Assembly (NCBI GenBank): GCA_034766995.1
Contig: CM068314.1
Location: forward strand, 15,865,201 to 15,929,200
Direction of reading: 5' to 3'
Source: Acanthacorydalis orientalis
Lineage: Eukaryota > Arthropoda > Insecta > Megaloptera > Corydalidae
DNA length: 64,000 nt
Shown: in pieces, positions 11,566 to 22,432 of the stretch
Numbering within the stretch: the stretch's first letter is position 1
Layout: each line of letters starts with the position of its first letter
Made by a program: the position numbers and the translations under genes
The notes under the pieces: model-generated
The model's database searches: none
Seen by the model: the letters and a program-made list of their open reading frames with translations, nothing else
What the model was told of the DNA's origin: nothing

Positions 11566-12354
11566 ATTAGTGTGTTTTATAAATTTATCAATAATTTATA
11601 TTACAAAAAAATATAAATAAATATTAAATATCCTTGATTTCTGCTCTATAGGTAGGTAAATAATTATTGTCTGTTAATATAGAAATTAAAATAACTTTTA
11701 TAAGGATTAAAAAATATTTTATTCCCTTCAAATCAAAATGTTTGTATATTACATATATACATATATATATATATAAGCATAAATAATAATATACAATGGT
11801 AGAGAAAGAGACAAAACGTAGTTGCACTAAAATTGAATATTATGATTCATGAACACAAAACTGAAATGAACCATTAAATTAAATAATTAAATTTCGTCCA
11901 CAAAGTGGATAAAATAGATTTTCTATTTAAACTCTCAAATTTCAAACAATTATTCAACAATTTGTGAAGTTTCATCCTTGAATGTAACAATTAAAAGTTT
12001 TCAACTTGAACTTTAAAATTTTCGAGTTTTGCGGACAAGTTGTGTGCTAATTTTTTATATAAAACATTAAATTCAATCAGAGACTTTCCGCTACTCGTAA
12101 ATTCAACAATGTCATGATAGAAATTTTGACTGTGGCAACTGGTTTCAACACGCATACAATCTAGATATATTCAGTACAATAACTTGGCGATTACACTTTC
12201 AAGTATTTTCTGTCTTCATCGTTACACTTTCTTAGTGAGAAAGTGTCAAACAAAGTTTTCAGTTTATTTTCACTGGAAAAATTTGAAGGTTGGAAAATGT
12301 AGAGAAAATGTGGGTTTTTAAAGTGGATATAAATAAATGTCACTGAATTCGAGA

Positions 12355-12371
12355 ATATTTATATATTTATA

Positions 12372-12409
<38 letters not shown>
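12355..12409. repeat. (TA)n with TTTATA lead-in
   Basis: ATATTTAT repeated, then about 17 TA units. Confidence 0.93.
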
Positions 12410-12410
<1 letters not shown>

Positions 12411-12742
12411 TTTATAATTTTAAAAATCTAAGCAAACATCTATTCTTTTAAATGTTTCTATTTGGCAATTGAATTAAAAATTACATACTTTGAGTTAATA
12501 TTTTTTTATTCTAATTTCCCATAAATTAACTTCTTACAAACAAATTATTAATTACTGATATATTGTATTAGCAAGTAAAAATATTATAACTAAACAATGT
12601 TACAAAATAACTTAAATAAAAATTTCCTTGTATTTTATTAAAAAATTATATTTAAAATTTTCATAAAATTCATAAACCAAAATTTATGTCTTGATTCAAA
12701 TATTTTAAATAAAAAATATATCATTAATATTATTTAATTTAT

Positions 12743-12768
12743 TATATATATATATATATATATATATA
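12743..12768. repeat. (TA)n microsatellite
   Basis: About 13 units. Confidence 0.92.
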
Positions 12769-13944
12769 ATTTAATTAACAACTAATTTTTTTCTTGAAAG
12801 AATAATTAGTTGTTTTTTTACAAAAAAATTATTTATTAAAAATACAAGACAATGAATTCCTTATTTGTTTATTTCATTGATTATTGTTTTTATTAAGTAT
12901 TAAAATAGTAAATAATCATTATATTTCTAACCTATTTTTTGCAAATAGTTTAATGTTCACTTTCCTTAATCTACTTTTAAAGACTTTCTTTAAAAAATAT
13001 AGTACATCAGCACATCAGAATGCAGTTCATACCAAACAGTAAAAGATTGATCAATCAATTAGTTTTTTATACTTTTCTAATTCAATTTTTATTGAATGAT
13101 CATTGTTTTCAATAAAAAGACGGGAGAGTAGTTTTTAGTTTAATTAAGTTAAATTATTTCAAACAGAATTAAAATTTAAATCTCTAGTAAATTTTATACT
13201 AATTAAAAAATTTAAACTTTTGTTTTTATTACCGCAAATGGTTCGACTCTCATGACATAATTTGTTAAATTTAAAGGATAACACGTTTTTTTACATACTA
13301 TTCAATAATTATTAGATGAAAGTCTTACTTTCGAAGTCTTAAACATTATATCAAAACATTTTAAGTGATTTAAGTATGACTTATTGTAACTGTTATTTAT
13401 AATGTTAAAAAAATATTTAGCACGAACAATTGTTTTGTATCGATATTCTATATTGCCGACAGAATGGATTAAAAATTTTTTATTTGTTGAATATAGAATT
13501 TATTTTGAATAAAGAATTATACTTGATGTATAAAATAACATTGGTATTATATAAATGATTAATACTTTATATAAAAAAAATCATGAAAGTCAAATAAAAA
13601 AAAATATTGATTTTTAAAGAGGTACAGTACCCAAAATATTAATTCGTAAGCGTGTAATGGAAACAGATTTATACAAATATGAGCTTAATTATAAAAAGGG
13701 TATCGTTTGGGTTTTATGTCCAATGCAAAAAAAATCGATCAGATTAAATTCTGTTTTTTCAAGTCGAATAATGAAAAAATAATCATGGAAATGAATAATC
13801 CGTTTCATTTATTTTAAATGCAGTACTTTTTTAAATAAATTATCTTCTTGAATTTTACCCGTTCTATGGAATTTAACAATTTTTGTACATTTAATAAAAA
13901 AATAATATTTTATTAACTGAATAGATTTTATTTATTTTTTTTCA

Positions 13945-14165
13945 TCTTATAAATTGAAAAACTTTTTGATCAAAAATGTTGAATTTGTCAAAATCTGTCT
14001 TAAATAAGATACTCAGTGCTCTGAAGATGATGATATAAAGCGACAATCGGAAATGATCAATAATCGTTTATTGAACATTTTTAATTAGAAAAATGTTTGT
14101 GGTTTATGAAGTAGAAAAAATTCATTTGTGAAAGGTTAAAAACTGAAAATGCATCGAAAATTTAG
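13945..14165. mobile_element. Family A foldback repeat, copy 2
   Basis: The left arm contains CTTTTTGATCAAAAATGTTG; the right arm contains CAATAATCGTTTATTGAACA, then TTTGTGGTTTATGAAGTAGA and ATTCATTTGTGAAA. The loop carries GAAGATGATGATATAAAGCG. Confidence 0.68.
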
Positions 14166-14491
14166 AATAAAGCTTTATTTTAATGCATTATTTTTTTTTA
14201 ATATAAAAATACGTTCATGAAATTAAGTTTGTGTCTGTAAGGGTTTTTAACATGTGAGTTTTTTGATAACTGATATTTTTATATATAGTTACTAAACATT
14301 CTTCTATATTCTATATTATTATTCACTTTAAAGTTTATTCCGAATCAATAACAAAATATGAATCGTTCATTAAATTAATTATTATTTAATAATATAATTA
14401 GTTACAGGGAAATAAAGTATTCTGTTTTAGCCAAAAAAATTTTTTAAAGTACAAAATAAATCTTCATGTAATTTTTTTAATGATCATATAA

Positions 14492-14492
<1 letters not shown>

Positions 14493-14539
<47 letters not shown>

Positions 14540-14540
14540 T
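14493..14540. repeat. (TA)n microsatellite
   Basis: About 23 units, broken once by TGTA. Confidence 0.94.
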
Positions 14541-14544
14541 GATA

Positions 14545-16020
14545 TTGATTTATTAAAATATATATTCCCTGTCACATTTCCATTCTTATCAAAGGTAATA
14601 ATTCACAGCACAGGTCAAATGAAACGAGAAGCTGTAAGATAGTGTCCTCATCGTGTAAGTTCGATGTCATTGAAGTGAAAATAAGTATCTCGAAATATTT
14701 GAACAGGATCAAGGTTTAACATCATGATTCATTGATTGCAAAAAATATATTCTGGTAATGTATTTTTTTGCTTAACATCGACTTTTTCTAATAGTGAACG
14801 GGTGTCATTTATTGCATCAAAGATCACGCTATGTGTTAATGTTAGTAAAAAAAGTTTTGAGTCAGTTCTGTTCGTTTTCTTGTTAATGCTCACGTAATTA
14901 CAGAACGATTATGTGTTACGTGAGATGTTTGTTGTGAAAAATTGTTCACAACTTTTTTTGCTCTTTAAACAAAAACGAAACGAAATCGGCAGCCAAATCT
15001 TTTTTTAAATAAGGAGTTCGATTCAGCCATTGAATTGAATCAGATGAGATGTATAGGAATGTTTTAGTATTCGATATTTCAAATGTGTTCAATTGCAGGT
15101 TCGATTTTTAGTTTTCAGCTTTTCATTTCAAATAAATCAAATTATTGACAGTTTGAAAATTCATGTTCAAGACGTGAACGGTAGCGTTAAATTTGTATGT
15201 AATTTTCATACACAATTTATAAAAATGTTGTATGTTTGTATGAATCTGTGTATATACATATACATATATATATATATATATATATAATAAACAAACGTTA
15301 TTATATTAATTTATAATAATTTAATTTTATAAATAATAGTTTAATATTTTATTTTATAATATGTTTATATCAAATTGGATTTAGGTTAAAATCAAAGTAA
15401 TAATTCGTCTTTTTTTCTATTACTTAGAAACCTTTGTATCCCATAGAAATGTTTTTTTTGTAGATTTTTGGGGAGTGAATAAAATTATTTGTGTGAAAAA
15501 TAAAAGTAAATTAATAGAAAACAATTTTTTTTCAGTATTATTTTATATTTTAAATGAATATTTAATTAGCAATATTATTATTTGTCATAAAATAACATTA
15601 AATATTGCTACGAAAGAAAGTATAAAATTAATTGGTTTTATGACAGAAAATAATATGCTTTGACTAATTAAATTATATATTTTTTTGAAACTGCAAATTA
15701 ATTAAGTTCATATAAAACTTTTGAAATTTGTTTTATATTCTCTCCACCTTAAAATTTTTTGTTTAATTATCTGAGTTAAAAAATTACAATAATTTTTTTA
15801 TGTGAACTCAATTGATTTATTTGCTTACTGAAAGCAATTAAAATCATTAATAATTTCTATAAAAATACAACAAAAAAAACTGAATCATAAAATTTGTATT
15901 TCTACTTAATAGGAGATATCTAGCAAGTAAACTACTTCGTTTTCTCTTTCATATTTGTGCTTCAATATATTTTTTTCGCTCATTCATTCCTTATGGGATT
16001 TACAGATAAATTTATCATAC
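14545..16020. other. AT-rich DNA with mildly GC-richer start
   Basis: 14,580-15,060 has slightly more G+C (GAAACGAGAAGCTGTAAGAT, GTTACGTGAGATGTTTG) but no frame above 60 codons except one ending in TA repeats. The rest is AT-rich. Confidence 0.45.
15250..15287. repeat. (TA)n with TACATA
   Basis: TATACATATACA, then about 12 TA units. Confidence 0.92.
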
Positions 16021-16021
16021 T

Positions 16022-16049
<28 letters not shown>
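16022..16049. repeat. (TA)n microsatellite
   Basis: About 14 units. Confidence 0.93.
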
Positions 16050-16052
<3 letters not shown>

Positions 16053-16238
16053 CGGTTAAGTATTTATATAGTTTAATTAAATGTCGTAATTGAACACTAA
16101 AATGTAATAATGTAAAACTAGTAATATTAACAATATTAAAGGTATAAGTTATTTAATAAAATAAATGAATAATAAATTATAGTATGACAATTTGTTTTAA
16201 CCATGGCATATCAAAATATCTAATGTAATATAATATAA

Positions 16239-16290
16239 AGTTGATAGGAAAGTAATTGCGGCTTTTGTTTTTGAATTCTAACCTTACATA
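16239..16290 (+). mobile_element. Solo mariner left end, more diverged
   Basis: AGTTGATAGGAAAGTAATTG, then CGGCTTTTGTTTTTGAATTC, matches the start of the mariner at 16,770 with several changes. It is the first of three same-direction heads within about 600 bp. Confidence 0.72.
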
Positions 16291-16426
16291 ATATAAGAAT
16301 GTTCATTAAAAGTCGTGTAACAAAATGTTATTTATTAAACATAATTAATATATTTTTATCTAGTTTAATAAAAAGCAAGTATATTAATTTAGGAATACTT
16401 ACAACATTCTTTTCAAATATTATATA

Positions 16427-16480
16427 TGGTTGGTAGGAAAATAATTACGGTTTTGTTTTCTGAATTCTAAACTTAATTTT
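16427..16480 (+). mobile_element. Solo mariner left end, same family
   Basis: GGTTGGTAGGAAAATAATTA, then CGGTTTTGTTTTCTGAATTC, reproduces the terminal repeat and subterminal sequence of the mariner 340 bp downstream. No partner right end or transposase follows, so this is a truncated or eroded copy. Confidence 0.8.
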
Positions 16481-16769
16481 TTAATATTTTAAGGAAGTTA
16501 ATTATAAACGTCATAAAATGAAATTTGTTTGACGTAATGAATGTAAATTATTAATATTGCGTTGACCAGCTGACGTCAACGATGCATACATGCATAATGC
16601 ATATGTACAATTGTATTTTTTTGTCTATCTTGACATTTTATTCAAATGTGAAAATAATTGTACTTGTACAAAGAGGATAAAATTAAGTTCTAATTTAAAC
16701 AATTTTTATTATTTGGATATGCATTCATTTCAGTCATTTTAGTATTTTTTTCGTGACAAAATATTTATA

Positions 16770-16810
16770 TTAGGTTGGTAAAAAAATAATTGCGGTTTTT
16801 GTTCTCTGAA
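16770..16810 (+). repeat. mariner left terminal inverted repeat
   Basis: The left end contains AATTGCGGTTTTTGTTCTCT, matched on the opposite strand by AAACCGCAAATATTTTTC near 17,300. The same ending occurs alone at 16,239 and 16,427. Confidence 0.88.
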
Positions 16811-16960
16811 TTCTAATTTTATTTTTTTTCAATGAAAGTGTTATTTCATCGAATTCATGTTAATATCATTTCAAAGTGTATTTTTCGCTTTGTGTGTTTG
16901 GTAACATCGACTTTGTTTTTTTTTATTAATTTTGCTTTAAATTGAGTTATTCAATTAAAG

Positions 16961-17259
16961 ATGAAAAAAAAAACAAATAAGACAAATTTTTGTACGAGTT
17001 CAAAATGGGTATTAAAGCAGCAGAAACTGCTCGAAAACTAAATGATGCTTTTGGTGTGAATACTATTAAGGAACGTACGGTACAATGGTGGTTCCAAAAA
17101 ATTCATGTTGTGAACGAGAGCTTCGAAGATGACGAAGGTCACGGGTATCCTTCTTCAATTTATAACGACCAACTAAATGCGTTAGTTGAATCAGAACCTC
17201 GTACAACAATTCGAGAACTCGCACAAAAGTTAGACGTTGGTCATTTATATCAGTTCTGA
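16961..17259 (+). pseudogene. mariner transposase, N-terminal DNA-binding fragment
   Basis: From about 16,990 the frame reads LYEFKMGIKAAETARKLNDA, followed by a second helical block with IKERTVQWWFQKI and then EPRTTIRELAQKLDVGH. These are the two helix-turn-helix units that mariner transposases use to grip the terminal repeat. The likely original start is the ATG at 16,961 (MKKKTNKTNF); a one-base slip near 16,990 separates it from the main frame. The frame runs into non-coding sequence just after the second helix-turn-helix (GHLYQF, stop), so no catalytic aspartates are present. The linker has drifted (GHGYPSS where a GRP-type motif is usual). It makes no active transposase; at most it could give a DNA-binding fragment. 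Confidence 0.88.
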
Positions 17260-17298
17260 TCCACTTCAATTGAAAAATATATCTGAATTTGAAAGTAA

Positions 17299-17328
17299 TA
17301 AACCGCAAATATTTTTCTACCAACCTAA
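17299..17328 (-). repeat. mariner right terminal inverted repeat
   Basis: AAACCGCAAATATTTTTCTA followed by CCAACCTAA is the imperfect inverted copy of the left terminal repeat. Confidence 0.88.
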
Positions 17329-18480
17329 CATATTGATATCTAATATATTATTATAACTGATTTATAATTTATATATTATTTATTATAGAACATCTGATAT
17401 GAATATTAGATTCAAATTCATTATGTATTTATTAAACAATTATTAAAGAATTCATAGTTTCAAGGAATATTTATAGAGTTTCAATATTAACATAATTATT
17501 AATTAAATAATATAAATGAATATTACTTATCCTTTAGTGAATGAGAAGTTGTGTATTATTAAAATTCCTGCTATTGCATTTGCTTTCGTAAGCAGTGGTT
17601 GTATTTATGAATAATATTATTTTGTATAAATTATGAAAACATTTAATTCAGATAGCAAATACACTATAAGGGTTCGATTTTCATTAACTCTCTCCCCTCT
17701 TCAATTTATTTTTAAGTCTTTCACTACACAAGGCAGCGGTTTCGTTTCAAGCAGGATATGCAGTTCATTTCAAGCACGAGTTACTCTATGAACCATTTAA
17801 CAGTCTATAATTTTAATAATTTTCTAATTTTATTTTTAGTGCATAATATTTTTTTCCCATAAAAAGAAAGAATTATTTTATGATACAATTTATCTTCAGA
17901 TCGATATTCCTCCAATAATTTAAATGTACAAACTAAAATTAAGATTTTCTTATATTTTTAAACACCCAACTTTTTTATCTTACTTGGATTATCCAATCTA
18001 AAATCATTATTTATAACGATAAGCGTTGGTTGTTTTTTAATTGTAAGTAATAGTATTTCATTTAAGATAAATTTTCTTTTTTGTATTGAAATTCGTAATA
18101 GTTTTATAACAATTAAATTCCAGTGAATTTTATTTTTATTAGTTAAACATTTCTCATTATAAAGATGTTATAATTCAATACTATTATTTTGTATATTCAT
18201 TTAAAAAAATTATTAAAATAATGAAATATTTTCATTTACATAATTCATAATTAAAATATTTGCAATAAACATGAACCGATTGCTGTTATCGAAACAATGC
18301 TATACATAAATGTAAACAGATATATAAAAGTGTTTGTCAAATTGAATCGTTCATTGTTTGTAATGTTTGATATGTTCATATTTATTTATATGTTTATCGT
18401 AGTTCACTGCTATCGATCTGTTTTTATTAAGCGCACATAAAAATATCACCCGTTACATATTTTCAAAAGTTATCTGCTGG
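17329..18480. other. AT-rich DNA, nothing recognised
   Basis: CAAGGCAGCGGTTTCGTTTC near 17,750 is a small non-AT patch. No frames or repeats. Confidence 0.5.
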
Positions 18481-18599
18481 TACACATTCGCAAAATAATC
18501 GAAGTAACGTACTGTCTATTCTGTATATATTCTGATCTATATAGTGGCGTACAGCATCAGCACTCGTGACCGCATCTTTTAATAACGCAGTAGTAGTAT

Positions 18600-18760
18600 A
18601 GCATCATTGGACGGCAGAGTTTTCGTTGCGCCGCGTTTCGTTACAGCAACCGGCGCCTATAATGCGACGCTGACGACGCCCCGGTTGTACACGCAGCGAT
18701 TCTCCCGCGTACGTCTCCGCTAGTGGCAATTAATTTGGGCGCGGCCGACGACAACAATTG
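18600..18760. promoter_or_regulatory. Strong CpG island, candidate promoter or enhancer
   Basis: Counting by hand, 18,601-18,720 is about 60% G+C, and 18,661-18,720 alone has eleven CpGs, in a region otherwise around 20-25% G+C. The stretch includes GCGCCGCGTTTCGTTACAGC, GCGACGCTGACGACGCCCCG, a homeodomain-type TAATT in GGCAATTAATTTGGGC, GCGCGGCCGACGACAAC and an E-box CAATTG at its end. No frame is open across it on either strand. It is the sharpest compositional feature in the window. Confidence 0.5.
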
Positions 18761-19084
18761 AAATACGAGTTATTTTATTTCGTGACCGTGCTTTCAACTC
18801 TACAGTTACAGACTATTGACAGAGTAGCATTGCCATGCACATTTTATGATATTTACTAGAAGATGGTATACACTTTATATACTTTTTTCTTGTTTTTTCA
18901 ATTAGAAAAATCACAGTATCTATGTAGAAATTCTGTTTCATCAGTGCAAGAAAAAATATAACATTAGTATGTCAATATAAATTCAGATAAATACATTAAT
19001 GCAACATATATTTCAGCATTTATTTGTTTGGGGCTTCTAAAGAACATAATAAAAAAAAAAACAATTTGTAGTCTGATAAATTCA

Positions 19085-19440
19085 TTAAAATGTACCTCTG
19101 TATAGAAGTTATATTTAACAAATGACTTTTTATATTCCTTACAAAACATAACATTTTTTCTTGAAATGTTACAAATTAATAATTGGTCATTTAGATATAT
19201 CTTGTGCATTTTCTATCATTCTTGAAGTGTTTAGTTCTTGAAAAAAACTTTTTCTGTCCTTTTATATTCTGATGATAACAGCATAGTCAGCTAAATTCGC
19301 ATAAGTAGTAATCGAAATCATCAATAAGCAATTATTGACTATTTTTAATTAATAAATAATCTTGTTATTTATAGATGAATAAAATATTCTTTTATGAAAC
19401 TGAATTTAGTCATACTGCGAAACGCTATTACTGTAGTGAA
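19085..19440. mobile_element. Family A foldback repeat, copy 3
   Basis: The left arm (ACAAATGACTTTTTATATTC, later TTAATAATTGGTCATTTAGA) and the right arm (TCATCAATAAGCAATTATTG, later GAAACTGAATTTAGTCATAC) are inverted relatives, and the left arm ends in the family motif CTATCATTC. Confidence 0.65.
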
Positions 19441-19798
19441 TTATATTTTATGTATATTTAATATTTTTTTCATTCCAAAAGACCCTTTTAAGGCATTATT
19501 TTGAATGTATACGAAGGAAATAGCTCGACCAAAAATGTTTATTAAAAAAAGTCGAACAAAATAGTATTAGTATTCTTAAGAATGTTATATATGTATATTT
19601 TATACCTTTATTACACATTTCAAATGATTTCACTCCAACAAGTCTCTCTCTCTCTTTATATATGTGCATACGTACATATGGGTATATATATATATATAAT
19701 TTATTTTTATATTAACGATTTCGCTCGATTTCAATTACTTTTTCCAAACTTCCACAAGTTTTTTGATTTATTTACGAAATAAATATTTTTATGTTCAT

Positions 19799-19817
19799 TC
19801 ACACACACACACACATA

Positions 19818-19852
<35 letters not shown>
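19799..19852. repeat. (CA)n-(TA)n
   Basis: Eight CA units, a TAATATTA break, then about 13 TA units. Confidence 0.93.
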
Positions 19853-19855
<3 letters not shown>

Positions 19856-20302
19856 TTTGTAAGTTTATATACTGCACATAAAAAGTAAATCATAGAAAAC
19901 GAAGTAACAAACACGAGTAGTCTGTTGTTAATTAAAATAATTTATATGATATAAAAATAAATAAAAAAATATAGCCAGAATAAATATAGGAACAAATAAT
20001 AAAAAATATTGTATTTTCTTAAGTTTGATTAATTAAATGTTTTAAATATTATTGTCAGTATTCAATTTTAGATGTTGACAGTTATAAATTACTAATTAAA
20101 TTATTACTAATTAATAACTAATTAAAATTACTAATTAATCTAAATAAAATATTCTTAAGTGTTGAATAACAAAATATTTTAAAAAAATGTAATAAAATGC
20201 ATTAATAATATAGGTACAAATACATCGTGTTTTTGTTTTTGAAATTTATAGAATTATATTTACAGAGAAATGATTTTAATGCATATTTTCGAAGAAATAG
20301 TC

Positions 20303-20305
20303 TAT

Positions 20306-20369
<64 letters not shown>
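20303..20369. repeat. (TACA)n-(TA)n
   Basis: TACATACATACA leads into about 24 TA units. Confidence 0.95.
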
Positions 20370-20370
<1 letters not shown>

Positions 20371-20459
20371 TGCACGTGTATAGATTTGTATGTAATTAAC
20401 TGTTCAGTTAACTGAAAGATTATGTGAACTTTAATGTACTAAAATCAATCGCATTTGAA

Positions 20460-20830
20460 ATTTGTTCAAACAATCTCAACAAACTCTGACAGCCATCGGA
20501 TATCATTCACCGGAAAATAGCCCTCATCAAACAGTACCGAACATCAAATAAAATTATTCGCACAGCGTAATATAAACCAGCCAGAGTAGCACTGAGATAA
20601 ATCCACGTCAACATGCGACACATACAAACAAAGTACGAAGACGTAGCCCCTCATCACCTACGGATGACGCACAATCGACAGAACGCTGTGATTGGTACGC
20701 CGCAAACTCGCTATGTCATCAATTAACCATCATACTGAGGCACACGAAAGAAGGATAACAAGTGTGGTGTAACGCTTTGCAAGCTTCCGTGCTGCCCATT
20801 TAAATCAGGAAAGACCATAAAAATTATAGT
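20460..20830. other. GC-richer unique island
   Basis: A 370-bp stretch, A/C-rich on the plus strand, with text such as CAGCCATCGGATATCATTCA, CCTCATCACCTACGGATGAC and CGCTGTGATTGGTACGCCGC. It has a CCAAT-type GATTGG but no TATA box beside it. No frame above 60 codons and no repeat partner were seen. Likely a conserved non-coding block or untranslated exon. Confidence 0.33.
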
Positions 20831-21685
20831 AGCAATTACAACGCAAGTCGATATAACACGACTATTTTAGTGAATGGTAGTTTGTTACAAAACAACATTT
20901 ATGCACAGTTTGTACATTACTGTCGATATAAATTATTATATATTTTTTTCGCTCTCTTCTATACAGGCAAAAAATCATTTATTGTACGGAAAATGGAAAA
21001 GCTCGTAAATATACATAGTTATACATTTTTTTAGTATGGGTCTATACAAATGAACATTTACGATTTTCATAAACAAACATGCTCATATACTTTCAAACAC
21101 AAATATACACTCTTCTGTAAACAAACACCTACATATATTTTAAAAAAACAAACATACCTAAACAATTAACGGAAGAACATTATTTATTTATTAAAAGAAA
21201 ATTTAATATACTTAAAAACATTGAATTTTTTAATTAGGTAATCTTTTAACAGTTCATTTCTCTTAATAGAAATTATTAAACAGTACATTTCAATTAAAAA
21301 AAATCTCTTTGAACATCTTTTTAAAAAATTATAATTATTATAATTAAGTGACTTTTATTTCAATTCTTTTATTAGTGATTCAATAAAGTAACTTTATGTA
21401 TTTAAATTTTCTGTGGTTTTAATTTAATTAATTTTTCAAATTTCATTCATTAGAAATGTAAAACGGAAAAATATTATTGTTTAAAACTTACTAGAAATTA
21501 GGAAAAAAATATGGAGAACATTGATTTCGGAAAATATATATACGTTCAATAATTAAAGCGACTTATTTAAAATAAATAATAATATAATAACACAGAAAGA
21601 AATATTAGAAAGAAATATATTTTTAATAATGTACATAGGTTTACTACTCAAAAAAGTGATAATTTTTACACAAATGTTTATTTTA

Positions 21686-21690
<5 letters not shown>
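20830..21690. other. AT-rich DNA, nothing recognised
   Basis: Contains several ACAAACA-type phrases between 21,060 and 21,160 but no clear repeat unit. Confidence 0.5.
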
Positions 21691-21723
<33 letters not shown>

Positions 21724-21736
21724 GTATATGTATATG
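21689..21736. repeat. (TA)n with TATATG
   Basis: About 15 TA units, then three TGTATA units. Confidence 0.92.
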
Positions 21737-21852
21737 TTATAAAATATTACAACATTAGAAATAATCCAACAAAATAATATTTTTTCTAAAAAAATGTGTA
21801 TGTACTTTATACGTACCAAACATGTTTTTATGTATATTGACACAGGCGAGCT

Positions 21853-22021
21853 TAAAAGGTTTTAGGAATGAAAAGAATCCGAACACGTTTAACAATTTAA
21901 AACTTTATTCTTTTGAGCAATTTTATCAGATTGAGGTTTCAATACATCTTCAACAAGTAAAAATCTTACAATGAGTTTTTGATTGATAGCTGATACTTTT
22001 CATTCCTAAAATTCTTTAACC
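21853..22021. repeat. Short inverted repeat pair, possible small MITE
   Basis: AAAAGGTTTTAGGAATGAAA near 21,855 faces TTTTCATTCCTAAAATTCTT near 21,998, about 20-25 bp arms around a 115-bp loop. The arms match no other repeat in the window. No clear target duplication was seen. Confidence 0.5.
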
Positions 22022-22432
22022 TTCTCCAATCTAAAATTTTTTTAAGAATATATGTACTTTTTTATTCAAAGTCAGTATTCTTAAAACTCGTTAGTAGATG
22101 ACGAAAGAATACTGTTTAAAATTTTAAAATCGATCTTTTATATTCGAAATTATGAGGGATAAAATGTTTCATGCTTCACTCACTATTTATTTTATTGAAT
22201 CAATGTTTGGACTTAAGTAAGAGGGATCAGTAGAAGATAAATTAGTTATGAGTGACGTAAACATTTTCATCTTATTTATGTTACTAATTGATTTTACTTC
22301 AATCCAAAACGTTTAGTACCTACCACCAATGGTACTTTTAAATCAAAATCGTTTTTGCTATATTCAAAATTATTATTTTAAGCCTGAAAAGAGTTTATCA
22401 TATTTTTTGATATTTTTTTAAATTCTAATTAA

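Larger units (their letters stand above)
10770..13944. other. AT-rich DNA with a small perfect hairpin
   Basis: ACACTTTCT, TAGTG, AGAAAGTGT at 12,224-12,246 is a perfect 9-bp stem with a 5-base loop. Near 11,250, GGATGGATTTGGATGAAACT resembles phrases found in old insect transposons, without enough context to classify. The rest is featureless. Confidence 0.45.
16770..17328 (+). mobile_element. Internally deleted mariner (Tc1/mariner) element
   Basis: The left end starts TTAGGTTGGTAAAAAAATAA and the right end is its imperfect inverted copy, finishing CTACCAACCTAA. The left end is preceded by TA, the mariner target; the right flank reads CA then TA, so that copy of the target may have mutated. 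At about 560 bp the element is well under half the usual mariner length of about 1.3 kb. It keeps the DNA-binding half of the transposase, and the whole DDE/D catalytic half is missing. It could only have moved by using a transposase made elsewhere. Terminal repeats, TA target and transposase fragment agree, so the class is well supported; the subfamily is not assigned. Confidence 0.93.

Noticed and set aside
13225..13265. GGTTCGACTCTC, like a tRNA T-arm
   Set aside because: No matching acceptor, D or anticodon arms were found in the surrounding 70 bases. A similar GGTTCGATTT at 17,671 fails the same test.
17066..17323. 85-codon minus frame over the first mariner
   Set aside because: It is the antisense of the transposase fragment, which has clear homology on the plus strand.
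18964..19209. 81-codon minus frame
   Set aside because: Its second half is the left arm of a family A repeat.
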